A stretch of DNA of 64,000 nucleotides, from NCBI RefSeq assembly GCF_000737065.1, contig NZ_AQRC01000015.1, positions 1 through 64,000 on the forward strand, written 5' to 3'. The notes under the pieces were generated by a model. That model had not been told where the DNA came from. It saw only the letters and a program-made list of their open reading frames with translations, and ran no database searches. Below, in pieces: positions 39,470 through 49,297 of this stretch (the stretch's first letter is position 1; each line of letters starts with the position of its first letter). Both the position numbers and the translations under genes were made by a program. The stretch is from Thioclava atlantica. GTDB taxonomy: Bacteria > Pseudomonadota > Alphaproteobacteria > Rhodobacterales > Rhodobacteraceae.

Positions 39470-40441
39470 ATGCTCGATCAGAACGCTAAACCCACCGAAG
39501 AAATCGACGTGCGCGAGGTCTTCGGCATCGAGTCCGACATGAAGGTGAGGGCCTTCGCCGAGAAGTCCGAGCGCGTCCCGGAAGTCGACAGCACCTACAA
39601 GTTCGACCCCGACACCACGATGGCGATCCTCGCGGGCTTCGCCTACAACCGCCGAGTGATGATCCAGGGCTATCACGGCACCGGGAAATCGACCCATATC
39701 GAACAGGTCGCCGCCCGTCTCAACTGGCCCTGCGTGCGCGTCAACCTCGACAGCCACGTGTCGCGGATCGACCTGATCGGCAAGGATGCGATCAAACTGG
39801 TCGACGGCAAGCAGGTCACCGTCTTCCACGAGGGCATCCTGCCCTGGGCCCTGCGCAACCCGACCGCGATCGTGTTCGACGAATACGATGCGGGCCGCGC
39901 CGACGTGATGTTCGTGATCCAGCGGGTGCTGGAAGCCGACGGCAAGCTGACGCTTCTGGACCAGAACGAGGTGATCACGCCGAACCCGTATTTCCGCCTC
40001 TTCGCGACCTCGAACACGGTCGGTCTGGGCGACACGACGGGCCTCTATCACGGCACCCAGCAGATCAACCAGGGCCAGATGGACCGCTGGTCGCTGGTCG
40101 CCACGCTGAACTATCTCAGCCACGACGCGGAAGCCGCGATCGTGCTCTCGAAGAACCCGCAATACAATACCGAGGCCGGCCGCAAGACGATCTCGCAGAT
40201 GGTCTATGTCGCCGACCTGACGCGGACCGCCTTCATGAATGGCGATCTCTCGACCGTGATGTCGCCCCGGACCGTCATCGCCTGGGCGCAGAACGCGCGG
40301 ATCTTCGGCAATATCGGCTATGCGTTCCGCCTGACCTTCCTCAACAAATGCGACGAGCTCGAGCGCCAGACCGTGGCCGAGTTCTATCAGCGTCTCTTCG
40401 ACGAGGAACTGCCCGAAAGCGCCGCGGCGATCGCGAAGTAA
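39470..40441 (+). CDS. cobS: Cobaltochelatase subunit CobS
   Basis: AAA+ ATPase subunit of the aerobic CobNST chelatase that inserts cobalt into hydrogenobyrinate a,c-diamide in vitamin B12 synthesis. The start at 39470 (after AAGGAAAGG) gives 323 residues. Walker [10 protein letters not shown], Walker [15 protein letters not shown], and sensor [19 protein letters not shown] are intact. Its partner cobT is on the same strand about 0.9 kb further on, beyond an opposing FMN reductase; cobN is not in the window. Ends at a hairpin terminator. Confidence 0.95.
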   Translation: MLDQNAKPTEEIDVREVFGIESDMKVRAFAEKSERVPEVDSTYKFDPDTTMAILAGFAYNRRVMIQGYHGTGKSTHIEQVAARLNWPCVRVNLDSHVSRIDLIGKDAIKLVDGKQVTVFHEGILPWALRNPTAIVFDEYDAGRADVMFVIQRVLEADGKLTLLDQNEVITPNPYFRLFATSNTVGLGDTTGLYHGTQQINQGQMDRWSLVATLNYLSHDAEAAIVLSKNPQYNTEAGRKTISQMVYVADLTRTAFMNGDLSTVMSPRTVIAWAQNARIFGNIGYAFRLTFLNKCDELERQTVAEFYQRLFDEELPESAAAIAK

Positions 40442-40477
40442 GATGCGCGTAGCCCGAAAGGGCGCGTGAGCCATGAG

Positions 40478-40510
40478 AAAAGGCGCGGAGGGCACACCCC
40501 CGCGCCTTTT
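40478..40510. terminator. Bidirectional terminator between cobS and the FMN reductase
   Basis: AAAAGGCGCGG / CCGCGCCTTTT 11-bp perfect stem with A and T tracts on each side, placed between convergent stops. Confidence 0.88.
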
Positions 40511-40532
40511 GCTTTGCCCTGCCCGGCTCGCG

Positions 40533-41144
40533 TCAGCGCGCGGCGGGACGATGCTGCTCGCGCGCGGCCTCGGCCTTCGCCTGTTTCGCGGCCCGGCCCC
40601 AGAACACCATGTCGTCGAGCAGTTCCCTGGCGGGGGCGTCGAGGTGATCGCCCAGTTCCGCGATCGGGGTGCCCTGCGAGGCTTTCACGAAATCCGCGCC
40701 CCCGATCGAGACCGCGCCGCGCACCGGCACCATGCCGAAATTGACCGCGATCAGGCGCAGATGCTCGACCGCGCGGGCAGCACCGACGCCGCCATAGCCC
40801 ACCGTGCCGATCGGCTTGCGATGCCAGCCCTTGAAGGCGTAGTCGAAGGCGTTCTTGATCGTGGCCGGGATCGAGTGGTTGTATTCCGCGGTCAGCACGA
40901 TGAACCCGTCGCAGGCCTCCAGCTTGCGCTCCCATTCCTGCGCTTCGGGGCTGGTCACGGGTTTCGCGGCAGGCGGCGCGGCCTCGTCGAAGAAGGGCAG
41001 CTTCGCCTCGCGCAGGTCGAGCACCTCGTAGTCCAGATCCTCGCGCGCCGCGATCTTTCCTTCGAACCAGTCGAGCGCGCGATCCGCGAAACGCCCGTCG
41101 CGGGTCGTCCCGACGATGAGACCGATCTTGAGCTTCTCAGCCAT
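40533..41144 (-). CDS. NADPH-dependent FMN reductase family protein
   Basis: 203-residue flavodoxin-like reductase. N-terminal KIGLIVGTTRDGRFADRALDWF is the phosphate/FMN loop, and FIVLTAEYNHSIPATIKNAFDY is the second FMN-binding signature of the FMN_red (SsuE/ChrR-like) family. It could reduce quinones, chromate, azo dyes or supply FMNH2. It sits between cobS and cobT on the opposite strand; the flavin-dependent cobalt-reduction step of B12 synthesis (CobR) belongs to another family, so a B12 role is only a guess. Confidence 0.88.
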   Translation of the reverse strand: MAEKLKIGLIVGTTRDGRFADRALDWFEGKIAAREDLDYEVLDLREAKLPFFDEAAPPAAKPVTSPEAQEWERKLEACDGFIVLTAEYNHSIPATIKNAFDYAFKGWHRKPIGTVGYGGVGAARAVEHLRLIAVNFGMVPVRGAVSIGGADFVKASQGTPIAELGDHLDAPARELLDDMVFWGRAAKQAKAEAAREQHRPAAR

Positions 41145-41338
41145 GACATGTCCTTTCTGCTCTCATTCTCATGTTTCGCGCCACGTCCATGGGGGGAGGC
41201 ACGGGCGCCCTCCCCTTATGAGGTAGGGCACGCTCTTCCGGGTAAAACCCGGACTTATGTGCGCTGGAGAACGCAGAACGCGCGGCCATGCAGGTCCGTT
41301 CCGGCGCTCGGGAAACGGCGGGGCGATGCCGACCCCCC

Positions 41339-41367
41339 TTGCGGGCGCAGGCGGGCGGTGCTTTATC
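41339..41367 (+). promoter_or_regulatory. Candidate promoter of cobT (possibly leaderless mRNA)
   Basis: TTGCGG (41339-41344), 17-nt spacer, TTTATC (41362-41367). The predicted start falls at or next to the cobT ATG at 41375, and no ribosome-binding sequence precedes that ATG. Confidence 0.4.
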
Positions 41368-41374
41368 TTTTGGC

Positions 41375-43255
41375 ATGAGCAAGCCCTCCGACAACCCCGC
41401 CGATCCCTTCAAGAAGGCGCTCGCCGAAGCGACCAAGACGCTCGCCGACTCGCCCGACATGACGGTCAGCTATTCGGTCGATCCCGCCGGCATGACCGCC
41501 GACACGATGCGGCTGCCGCAGGTGAGCCGCCGAATGACGCGCGACGAGGTGCTGCTCGCGCGCGGCACGGCCGACGCGCTGGCGATGCGCCGCCGCCATC
41601 ACGATGCGGCGGTCGATGCGCGCTACGCGCCCACGGGCGAGCTTGCCGCCGCGATCTACGAGGCGATGGAGACCGCGCGTTGCGAGGCGCTCGGTGCGCG
41701 CGATATGCCCGGAACGCTCTCGAATATCGACGCCAAGATCGCGCATGACGCCACGCGCAAGGGCTATGCCCAGATCCGCTCGACCGAGGAGGCTCCGCTT
41801 TCGGTCGCCGCCGGCTATTTCGTGCGCGAACTGGCCACGGGGCGCAAATTGCCGCCGGGCGCCGATAACGTGCTCGATCTGTGGCGCCCCTTCATCGAGC
41901 AATCGGCGGGCGACGATCTCGAGGCGGTGGAGCATGTGCTTTCCGATCAGGCGGCCTTCGCGCGCATGGCGCGCAAGGTGATCGCCGATCTCGGCTATGC
42001 CGATCAGCTCGGCGACGATCCCGACGAGGACAAGGGCGACGAGGGCGAGGACGAGAACGAGGCCCAGCCCGACGAGGAACAGGGTGACGAGCAGGCCCGG
42101 GACGAGGGCGAGCAGGAGGAGGACGCCGAGGCCAGCCCCGAGTCGAGCCAGGAAACCCAGCAGGACCAGAGCCAGACCACGGTCAGCTCGGACGACCTCG
42201 CCGACCAGGAGATGGGCGAAGAGGTGGACATGCCCCAGGCCGACGCGCCGATGGAGCCGCCCCCGCCGCCGCCCCATTCGCAGGCCGATCCGAATTACAC
42301 CGTCTACGCGACCGGGTTCGACGAGGAGATCGCCGCCGAGGATCTCGCCGAACCGGCCGAGCTGGAACGGCTGCGGCTGTATCTCGACCAGCAGCTCGAA
42401 CCTCTGAAAGGGGCGGTCTCGCGGCTGGCCAACAAGCTGCAGCGCCGCCTTCAGGCCCAGCAGAACCGGGCGTGGGAATTCGACCGCGAGGAAGGGATGC
42501 TCGATGCGGGCCGCCTCGCCCGCGTCGTCGCCAACCCCACGACGCCGCTCTCGTTCAAGGTCGAGAAGGATACCGAGTTCCGCGACACGGTGGTGACGCT
42601 GCTTCTGGACAATTCCGGCTCGATGCGCGGCCGCCCGATCTCGATCGCGGCGATCTGCGCCGACGTTCTCGCCCGCACGCTCGAGCGCTGCGACGTGAAG
42701 GTCGAGATCCTCGGCTTCACCACCCGGGCCTGGAAAGGCGGACAGAGCCGCGAGAAATGGCTCGCCGACGGCCGCCCGCAAAGCCCGGGCCGCCTCAACG
42801 ACCTGCGCCACATCATCTACAAGCGCGCGGATTCGCCGATGCGCCGGACCCGCGACAATCTGGGCCTGATGATGAAGGAAGGCCTGCTGAAGGAAAACAT
42901 CGACGGCGAGGCGCTGGAATGGGCGCATCGCCGGATGCTGGTGCGGCCCGAGGCGCGCAAGATCCTGATGGTGATCTCGGATGGCGCGCCGGTCGACGAT
43001 TCCACGCTCTCGGTCAACCCCGCGATCTATCTGGAAAAACACCTGCGCGACGTGATCGCGATGATCGAGCGCCGCCGCGCGGTGGAACTGATCGCGATCG
43101 GGATCGGGCATGACGTGACCCGCTATTACCAGCACGCGGTCACGATCACCGATGTCGAGCAGCTTGCGGGCGCGATGACCGAACAGCTCGCGAGCCTGTT
43201 CGACAGCGACCCGCGCGCCAAGGCACGTTTCCTCGGGATCAAGAAGGCGATCTGA
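41375..43255 (+). CDS. cobT: Cobaltochelatase subunit CobT
   Basis: VWA-domain subunit of the CobNST cobaltochelatase. The start [16 protein letters not shown] at 41375 gives 626 residues, the usual size. An N-terminal helical region (1-225) is followed by a highly acidic stretch (about 215-300, runs of Asp/Glu/Gln). A C-terminal VWA domain has the MIDAS sequence [15 protein letters not shown] and a later [11 protein letters not shown]. CobT forms a ring with CobS. The stop overlaps the start of the M24 peptidase gene (TGATG). Confidence 0.95.
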   Translation: MSKPSDNPADPFKKALAEATKTLADSPDMTVSYSVDPAGMTADTMRLPQVSRRMTRDEVLLARGTADALAMRRRHHDAAVDARYAPTGELAAAIYEAMETARCEALGARDMPGTLSNIDAKIAHDATRKGYAQIRSTEEAPLSVAAGYFVRELATGRKLPPGADNVLDLWRPFIEQSAGDDLEAVEHVLSDQAAFARMARKVIADLGYADQLGDDPDEDKGDEGEDENEAQPDEEQGDEQARDEGEQEEDAEASPESSQETQQDQSQTTVSSDDLADQEMGEEVDMPQADAPMEPPPPPPHSQADPNYTVYATGFDEEIAAEDLAEPAELERLRLYLDQQLEPLKGAVSRLANKLQRRLQAQQNRAWEFDREEGMLDAGRLARVVANPTTPLSFKVEKDTEFRDTVVTLLLDNSGSMRGRPISIAAICADVLARTLERCDVKVEILGFTTRAWKGGQSREKWLADGRPQSPGRLNDLRHIIYKRADSPMRRTRDNLGLMMKEGLLKENIDGEALEWAHRRMLVRPEARKILMVISDGAPVDDSTLSVNPAIYLEKHLRDVIAMIERRRAVELIAIGIGHDVTRYYQHAVTITDVEQLAGAMTEQLASLFDSDPRAKARFLGIKKAI

Positions 43256-45054
43256 TGTTTCAGGATTTCTCGGTGCAATCGCGCCCCGAACTGGGCCCGC
43301 CCCGGCTCTCGGCCCTGCGCGGCGCGATCAAGGCGGCGGGTCTCGACGGGTTCATCGTGCCCCGCGCCGATGCCCATCAGGGCGAATATGTCGCGCCCTG
43401 CGACGCGCGGCTGGGCTGGCTGACGGGGTTCACCGGATCTGCGGGGTTCTGTATCGCCCTGCCCGAGATCGCGGGCGTCTTCGTCGATGGCCGCTACCGG
43501 GTGCAGGTCCGCGCCGAGGTCGATCCCGGGGCCTTCACCCCGGTCAACTGGCCCGAGACCAAGCCCGCCGACTGGCTGCGCACGCAGGCGCAACCGGGCG
43601 CGCGGATCGGCTTCGACCCGTGGCTGCATACCAAGTCGGAAATCGCGAAGATCCGCGAGGGGCTCGACGGCTCGGGCATCGCCCTGGTCGAGAGCGCGAA
43701 CCTGATCGACCGGGTCTGGGAGGACCGCCCCGCCCCGCCCGCAGCGCCCGCGCGCATCCATCCGCCCGAATTCGCCGGCGAGAGCGCCGAAGAGAAACGC
43801 GCCCGCCTTGCAGAAGACCTGCGCAAACAGGGCGCGGCGGCCGCCGTGCTGACATTGCCGGATTCGATCTGCTGGCTTCTCAACATTCGCGGCAGCGACC
43901 TGCCCCGCAACCCGATCCTGCAGGCCTTCGCGGTGCTCTTCGAGGATGCGAGCGTGAAACTCTTCGCCGCCGAGGCCAAGTTCGACGCGACCCTGCGCGC
44001 GCATCTGGGATCAGAGGTCTCGATCCTGCCGCCCGAAGGCTTCGGCGCGGCGCTCGAGGCGATCGAGGGACCGGTGCTCGTCGATCCCGACAGCGCGCCG
44101 CTCGCGGTCTCGCTGCGGCTGGCCGATCACGACACGAAGGTCCTCGAGGCCCGCGATCCCTGCATTTTGCCGAAAGCCCGCAAGAACCCCGCCGAGATCG
44201 CCGGCATGGAAGCCGCCCATCTGCGTGATGCCTCCGCGATGGTCGAGTTCCTGAGCTGGCTCGATGCCGAAGCCCCGAAAGGCCGGCTGAGCGAGATCGA
44301 CGTGGTCACCGCGCTCGAGGGTTTCCGGCGCGAGACCAATGCGCTTCTCGACATCTCCTTCGACACGATCTGCGGCGCGGGACCCGATGGGGCGATCGTC
44401 CATTACCGGGTGAACGAGGCCACCAACCGCCCGGTGAAGCCCGGTGAGCTGCTGCTCGTCGACTCGGGCGGTCAATATGTCGACGGCACGACCGACATCA
44501 CCCGCACCGTCGCCGTGGGCGACGTGCCCGACGAGGCCCGCCGCCCCTTCACCCGCGTCCTGCAAGGCATGATCGCGATCTCGCGCGCCCGTTTCCCGCG
44601 CGGCCTCGCCGGCCGCGATCTCGACGCGCTCGCCCGCGCGCCGCTCTGGGCGGAGGGCTGGGATTACGATCACGGCACCGGGCATGGCGTGGGCGCGGCG
44701 CTCTGCGTCCATGAGGGCCCGGCCCGGATCTCGCGGATCTCCGAGATCGCACTCGAACCCGGCATGATCCTGTCGAACGAGCCCGGCTATTACCGCGAGG
44801 GCGCCTTCGGGATCCGGATCGAGAACCTGATCCTCACCCAGGCCGCCGAGACCAAGGGCGACGGCCGCGACCAGCTCGCCTTCGCGACCCTGACCTGGGT
44901 CCCGATCGACCGACGCCTGATCGACCCCGACCTGCTCGGTCCCGACGAACGCGACTGGCTCGACGCCTATCACGCCGAGGTTCTCCGGCGCGTGGCACCG
45001 CTTGTCGGCGAGGGCGCAAAGCGCTGGCTCGAAACCGCCTGCGCGCCGATCTGA
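43255..45054 (+). CDS. Xaa-Pro aminopeptidase (M24B)
   Basis: 599-residue cytoplasmic metallopeptidase removing residues before proline. Two creatinase-type N-terminal domains (about 1-310) precede the pita-bread catalytic domain. Metal ligands are visible: VDSGGQYVDGTTDITRTV (two Asp), GTGHGVGAALCVHEGP (His), NEPGYYREGAFGIRIENL (two Glu). The ~60-residue C-terminal extension matches human XPNPEP1-type enzymes. Translationally coupled to cobT, though no functional link is evident. Confidence 0.94.
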   Translation: MFQDFSVQSRPELGPPRLSALRGAIKAAGLDGFIVPRADAHQGEYVAPCDARLGWLTGFTGSAGFCIALPEIAGVFVDGRYRVQVRAEVDPGAFTPVNWPETKPADWLRTQAQPGARIGFDPWLHTKSEIAKIREGLDGSGIALVESANLIDRVWEDRPAPPAAPARIHPPEFAGESAEEKRARLAEDLRKQGAAAAVLTLPDSICWLLNIRGSDLPRNPILQAFAVLFEDASVKLFAAEAKFDATLRAHLGSEVSILPPEGFGAALEAIEGPVLVDPDSAPLAVSLRLADHDTKVLEARDPCILPKARKNPAEIAGMEAAHLRDASAMVEFLSWLDAEAPKGRLSEIDVVTALEGFRRETNALLDISFDTICGAGPDGAIVHYRVNEATNRPVKPGELLLVDSGGQYVDGTTDITRTVAVGDVPDEARRPFTRVLQGMIAISRARFPRGLAGRDLDALARAPLWAEGWDYDHGTGHGVGAALCVHEGPARISRISEIALEPGMILSNEPGYYREGAFGIRIENLILTQAAETKGDGRDQLAFATLTWVPIDRRLIDPDLLGPDERDWLDAYHAEVLRRVAPLVGEGAKRWLETACAPI

Positions 45055-45081
45055 GGCACGCCGAGAAACAGGCCGGGGATG

Positions 45082-45162
45082 CCTCCGGCGGGGATATTTG
45101 GAGCATTTGGAAGCGGGCGCGCACTTTGCTTCCAAATGCTCCAAATATCCCCCGCGGAGCGG
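45082..45162. repeat. Nested palindromic intergenic repeat, copy D (perfect core)
   Basis: The cleanest copy: a perfect 24-bp inverted repeat (45090-45113 with 45129-45152; left arm begins GGGGATATTTGG and ends CATTTGGAAG) around a 15-base loop. It is flanked by CCTCCGGC and CCGCGGAGCGG. It lies between the convergent M24 peptidase and ackA stops and could act as a bidirectional terminator. Confidence 0.85.
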
Positions 45163-45187
45163 CCTCGGCCGCCAAAATGATCTGCGC

Positions 45188-46363
45188 TCAGAGGTCGAGC
45201 ACGGCACTCGCCCCGCGCGCGATGACGATTTCCTCATTGGTGGGGAGCACCAGAACCCGGACCCGTCCGGATCCGATATCGCGCGCATTCGCCGCGTTGG
45301 CCGCCGCGTCGATTTCGAGCCCCAGGAACTCGAGCCCTTCGCAGGCCTGGGCGCGCACGCGGCCCGAATTCTCGCCGATCCCGCCGCAGAAGACCACGCC
45401 GTCGAGCCCGCCCATCGCCGCTGCCATCGCGCCGACCTGGCGCCGGATCCGGAAGCAGAAATAGTCGATCGCCTCTTGCGCACGGGGCGCGTCCGACGCC
45501 TCGAGCACGCGCATGTCATTCGAGAGACCCGACATGCCCAGAAGCCCGGATTCCTTGTAGAGGAGCGTCGCGATCTCATGCGAGGTGAGCCCCTCCTCGT
45601 CGAGCATGTAGAGCAGGATGCCCGGGTCGAGCTCTCCGGGGCGGGTGCCCATCGGAAGCCCTTCGAGCGCCGAGAACCCCATCGTCGAGGCGACCGAGCG
45701 CCCCTGCGCGATCGCGCACATCGACGCACCCGATCCCAGATGCGCCACCGCCACACGTCCGGCATGGAGCGCGGGCTCGCTGCGCGCCAGTTCGCTCGTG
45801 ATGTAATCGTAGCTCAGGCCGTGAAAGCCATAGCGTCGCACACCCTTCTCGTAATAGCGCCGCGGCAGGGCGAATGTGTCGCTCACGAAAGGGTGGCCGC
45901 GATGGAAGGCGGTGTCGTAACAGGCGATCTGCGGGGTGCCCGGGAAGGCCTCGAGCGCCGCGCGCACCCCCGCCAGATTGTGCGGCTGATGAAGCGGCGC
46001 GAAGGGGGCGAGCCGCGCCAGATCGGCCATCAGGGGTTCGGTGATCCGCTCGGGGGCGGCATGATCGGTCCCGCCATGCACGATCCGATGGCCGACCGCG
46101 ATCACGTCGAGCCCGTCGAACTGCGCCTCGAAGGTGGCCAGAGCGGTGCGCAAGGCGGCCGCGTTGGTGGCGAAGGCGTCGGGCGCGGCCGCGGGCAGCG
46201 GCAGGCGCGCGCCCGCGGCGTCGCGGATCACCATCGCCGCCTCGCGCCGGCCGATCCGGTCGACATGGGCGAGCGCGAGCGTCTCGAGCGTTTCGGTGAA
46301 CAGCCCCAGCTTGAGCGACGAGGAGCCCGAATTGAGCGTCAGGATCGCGCGGGTCACGGGCAT
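45188..46363 (-). CDS. ackA: Acetate kinase
   Basis: Interconverts acetyl-phosphate + ADP and acetate + ATP. The 391-residue ASKHA-fold protein has LTLNSGSSSLKLGLF at the N-terminal phosphate loop, GHRIVHGG, CYDTAFHRGHPFVSDTFALP, RRYGFHGLSYDYI and HLGSGASMCAI. Length and motifs are normal. It overlaps the pta-fusion stop by 10 nt, so the pathway pair is translationally coupled. Confidence 0.96.
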   Translation of the reverse strand: MPVTRAILTLNSGSSSLKLGLFTETLETLALAHVDRIGRREAAMVIRDAAGARLPLPAAAPDAFATNAAALRTALATFEAQFDGLDVIAVGHRIVHGGTDHAAPERITEPLMADLARLAPFAPLHQPHNLAGVRAALEAFPGTPQIACYDTAFHRGHPFVSDTFALPRRYYEKGVRRYGFHGLSYDYITSELARSEPALHAGRVAVAHLGSGASMCAIAQGRSVASTMGFSALEGLPMGTRPGELDPGILLYMLDEEGLTSHEIATLLYKESGLLGMSGLSNDMRVLEASDAPRAQEAIDYFCFRIRRQVGAMAAAMGGLDGVVFCGGIGENSGRVRAQACEGLEFLGLEIDAAANAANARDIGSGRVRVLVLPTNEEIVIARGASAVLDL

Positions 46364-47742
46364 TCTCCCAGCAGACGATGGTAGTGAATCGACGCCACCG
46401 CGCAGGAAGCGAGCCGCGCCATCGGGCTGTCGGAGCGCGAATTGAGGATCACCGGCACCTTGGCGCCGAGCATCAGCCCCGCCCCTTCGGCATGGCTGAT
46501 ATAGGCGAGCTGCTTGGCGAGCATGTTGGCCGAGTCGATGCCCGGCGCGACCAACACCTCGGCCCGGCCCGCGACATTCGAGCGGATGCCCTTGGTGCGC
46601 GCGGCGGCGAGATCGACCGCATTGTCCATCGCGAGCGGACCGTCGACCTCGCCGCCCCGGATCTGCCCGCGCTCGGCCATCTTCGACAAAAGCGCCGCAT
46701 CGAGCGAGGAGGGTATCGCCGGGGTCACCGTCTCGACTGCGGAGAGCACGCCGACCTTCGGCACCTCGATCCCGATCGAGATCGCCACGTCGATCGCGTT
46801 CTGCACGATATGGACCTTGGTCTCGAGATCGGGCGCGATGTTGATCGCGGCATCGGTGACGATCAGCGGATGCACGACGCCTGGCACATCCATCACGAAG
46901 ACATGGGTGAAGCGCTTGCCGATCCGGAGCCCGGTATTCTTGTCGAGCATCGGCTTGAGCAGCGTATCGGTATGAAGATGGCCCTTCATCACGGCGCCCG
47001 CACGGCCTTCGTTCACCAGCTGCACCGCCATGCGCGCGGCGTCGCGGGCGGTCTCGGCGGGCAGGATCTCGAAGCGGGTCACGTCGCGGCCCAACTCCCG
47101 TGCGGCGGCCATGATCCTGTCGGGCTGGCCGATCAGGAGCGGTTCGATCAGCCTGTGCTCGGCGGCGAGGATCGCCCCGTCGAGCGAGACCGGCTCCTCG
47201 GGACAGACCACGGCGGTGACGAGATCGGGGAGCGGTTCGGCCGCCTCGAGCAGTTTCTCGAAATGGCGATGGCGCTGCGAGATCAGCCCCGGCACCTCGA
47301 GCGCATCGAATTTCAGGTGTCTCTTGGGGGCGAAGACCTCGGCCTCGCCCTCGACGATCAGCGCGCCATCGGAAATCCGGGTCACTTCGGTCTTCAGCCG
47401 AAGCTTCCCGCCTTCGAGCTTCTCGATCACCTCGACCCGCGCACAGAGCTCCTCGCCGGCCGAGGCCCGGTCGTGAAAGCGCAGACTTTGCGAGCGGTAG
47501 AGCGTGCCCGGGCCGGGCAGCAGGTTGCCGAGGACCGCGGTGATCAGCGAGGCCACGAACATGCCCGGCGCATAGGCCTCCTTCTGGCCGTCGCCATCGC
47601 CATCCTCGGCCTCGAGATGGACCGGGTTGAGATTGCCCGAGGCGGCGGCGAAGACGTAGAAATCATCCGCGGTGCACAGTCGTTTCAGCTCGGCCGACTG
47701 CCCGACCTCGACCTCGTCCCATATCCGGCTTTCCAATATCAT
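46354..47742 (-). CDS. MaoC-hydratase / phosphate acetyltransferase fusion
   Basis: 462-residue fusion. Residues about 1-140 form a MaoC-like hotdog (R)-hydratase domain (DDFYVFAAASGNLNPVHLEAEDG, YAPGMFVASLITAVLGNLLPGPGTLY). Residues about 150-462 form a phosphotransacetylase domain (TAVVCPEEPVSLDGAILA, VKGHLHTDTLLKPMLDK, VTDAAINIAPDL, VLSAVETVTPAIPSSLDA). The start at 47742 follows AAGGAGACGGGA; a 12-codon extension was rejected. It supplies acetyl (or acyl) phosphate to ackA. The hydratase half may link it to crotonyl-CoA/PHB-type metabolism, but this is inferred. Confidence 0.9.
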   Translation of the reverse strand: MILESRIWDEVEVGQSAELKRLCTADDFYVFAAASGNLNPVHLEAEDGDGDGQKEAYAPGMFVASLITAVLGNLLPGPGTLYRSQSLRFHDRASAGEELCARVEVIEKLEGGKLRLKTEVTRISDGALIVEGEAEVFAPKRHLKFDALEVPGLISQRHRHFEKLLEAAEPLPDLVTAVVCPEEPVSLDGAILAAEHRLIEPLLIGQPDRIMAAARELGRDVTRFEILPAETARDAARMAVQLVNEGRAGAVMKGHLHTDTLLKPMLDKNTGLRIGKRFTHVFVMDVPGVVHPLIVTDAAINIAPDLETKVHIVQNAIDVAISIGIEVPKVGVLSAVETVTPAIPSSLDAALLSKMAERGQIRGGEVDGPLAMDNAVDLAAARTKGIRSNVAGRAEVLVAPGIDSANMLAKQLAYISHAEGAGLMLGAKVPVILNSRSDSPMARLASCAVASIHYHRLLGECP

Positions 47743-47923
47743 TCCCGTCTCCTTCGAAGGCCCCTCGGGGCCGATCATGTCCGCTTCGCGCCCCAGTCTC
47801 TAGGGGGCATCGCGGGACAAGACTTTGATCCGGGACAAAAACCGCCGACGAATTTCGCCGACCCTTTTCCTTGCGGGCGCATCCGCCTAATGCTTGGGCG
47901 CGTAACGGTGAGGAGGGCGTGGA
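47743..47923. other. Divergent promoter region
   Basis: 180 bases between the pta fusion (minus) and the D-lactate dehydrogenase-like gene (plus). It must hold both promoters; an internal TTTGATCC and AAAACCGCC tract is present, but no -35/-10 pair is clear enough to call. Confidence 0.4.
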
Positions 47924-49297
47924 ATGGCACTGGCGGAAGCGATCGCGGAGCTTGAGGGAGTGCTGGGCGCGCGGCTGTCGACCGCGCGGGCCGAACGCGA
48001 CCAGCACGGGCGCAGCGAAACCTGGTTTCCCGATGCGCCCCCCGATGCGGTGGCCTTTCCCGAAAGCGCCCAAGAGGTCTCGGAGATCGTGAAGATCTGC
48101 GCGCGCCATGACGTGCCGGTCACCGCCTGGGGCACGGGCACTTCGCTCGAAGGCCATGCGTTGCCGATCCGGGGCGGGATCAGCCTCGATCTGACGAGGA
48201 TGGACCGGGTGCTCGAAATCCTGGCGGAGGACATGCAGGTGCGCGTCCAGCCCGGGATCACCCGCGAAGCCCTCAATACCGATCTGCGCGCGACGGGGCT
48301 GTTCTTCCCGGTCGATCCGGGCGCGAATGCGTCGATCGGCGGGATGGCGGCGACGCGGGCCTCGGGCACGACGACGGTGCGCTATGGCTCGATGCGCGAC
48401 AATGTGATGGCGCTCGAGGTGGTGATGGCCGACGGGCGGATCATCCGCACCGGCAGCCGCGCGAAGAAGACCGCCGCCGGTTACGACCTGACCGCGCTGA
48501 TGCTGGGCTCGGAAGGCACGCTCGGGGTCATCACCGAACTGACGCTCAAGCTGCATGGCCAGCCCGAGGCGATCTCTTCGGCGGTCTGCGCCTTCGACAC
48601 GCTGGAAGCGGCGGTCGAGACGGTGCAGTTGACGATCCAGATGGGCATCCCGATGGCGCGGATCGAATTCGTCGACGATCTGACCGCGCAGATCTTCAAC
48701 GAGGCCAACGGCACGAATTTCCCCGCCAAACCGCATCTGCTGATCGAGTTCCACGGCTCGGAACAGGCGGTGGCCGAGGCCTCCGAACGCTTCGGCGAGG
48801 TGGTCGCCGACATGGGCGGGGCCGATTTCCAATGGGCCACGACCACCGAGGAGCGCAACCGGCTCTGGCGGATGCGGCACGGCGCCTACCCCGCCACGAT
48901 CGCGCACCGTCCGGGCTGCATGGGGCTGGTGACCGATATCTGCGTGCCGATCTCGCGGCTGGCCGAGGCGGTGAGCGCAACCAAGCGCGATATCGAGGCG
49001 GCGGGGCTGATCGGCCCGGTCGTGGGGCATGTGGGCGACGGGAATTTCCATTCGGTCCTGCTGCTCGACCCCGAGGATGCGGATGAATTCAAACGCGCCA
49101 AGGAGGTCGCCGGCAAGATGGCCGAGCGCGCTCTCGCGATGGGCGGGACGGTCACCGGCGAGCACGGCATCGGCATGGGCAAGATCGGCTACATGCGCGC
49201 CGAGCATGGCGCGGGCTGGGACGCGATGGCCCAGATCAAGCGCGCCCTCGATCCGCAGAACATTCTCAATCCCGGCAAAGTGGTGGAGCAGAACTGA
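47924..49297 (+). CDS. FAD-linked oxidase, D-lactate dehydrogenase (cytochrome) type
   Basis: 457-residue GlcD/D-lactate dehydrogenase-family flavoprotein. The PCMH FAD-binding domain has VPVTAWGTGTSLEGHALPIRGGISLDLTRM and ASIGGMAATRASGTTTVRYG. The C-terminal cap has GHVGDGNFHSVLLLD and EHGIGMGKIGYMRAEHG, holding the metal and substrate residues. It oxidises a D-2-hydroxyacid such as D-lactate and passes electrons to a quinone or cytochrome; the exact substrate is inferred from family. Its stop overlaps the start of the next small gene. Confidence 0.9.
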   Translation: MALAEAIAELEGVLGARLSTARAERDQHGRSETWFPDAPPDAVAFPESAQEVSEIVKICARHDVPVTAWGTGTSLEGHALPIRGGISLDLTRMDRVLEILAEDMQVRVQPGITREALNTDLRATGLFFPVDPGANASIGGMAATRASGTTTVRYGSMRDNVMALEVVMADGRIIRTGSRAKKTAAGYDLTALMLGSEGTLGVITELTLKLHGQPEAISSAVCAFDTLEAAVETVQLTIQMGIPMARIEFVDDLTAQIFNEANGTNFPAKPHLLIEFHGSEQAVAEASERFGEVVADMGGADFQWATTTEERNRLWRMRHGAYPATIAHRPGCMGLVTDICVPISRLAEAVSATKRDIEAAGLIGPVVGHVGDGNFHSVLLLDPEDADEFKRAKEVAGKMAERALAMGGTVTGEHGIGMGKIGYMRAEHGAGWDAMAQIKRALDPQNILNPGKVVEQN

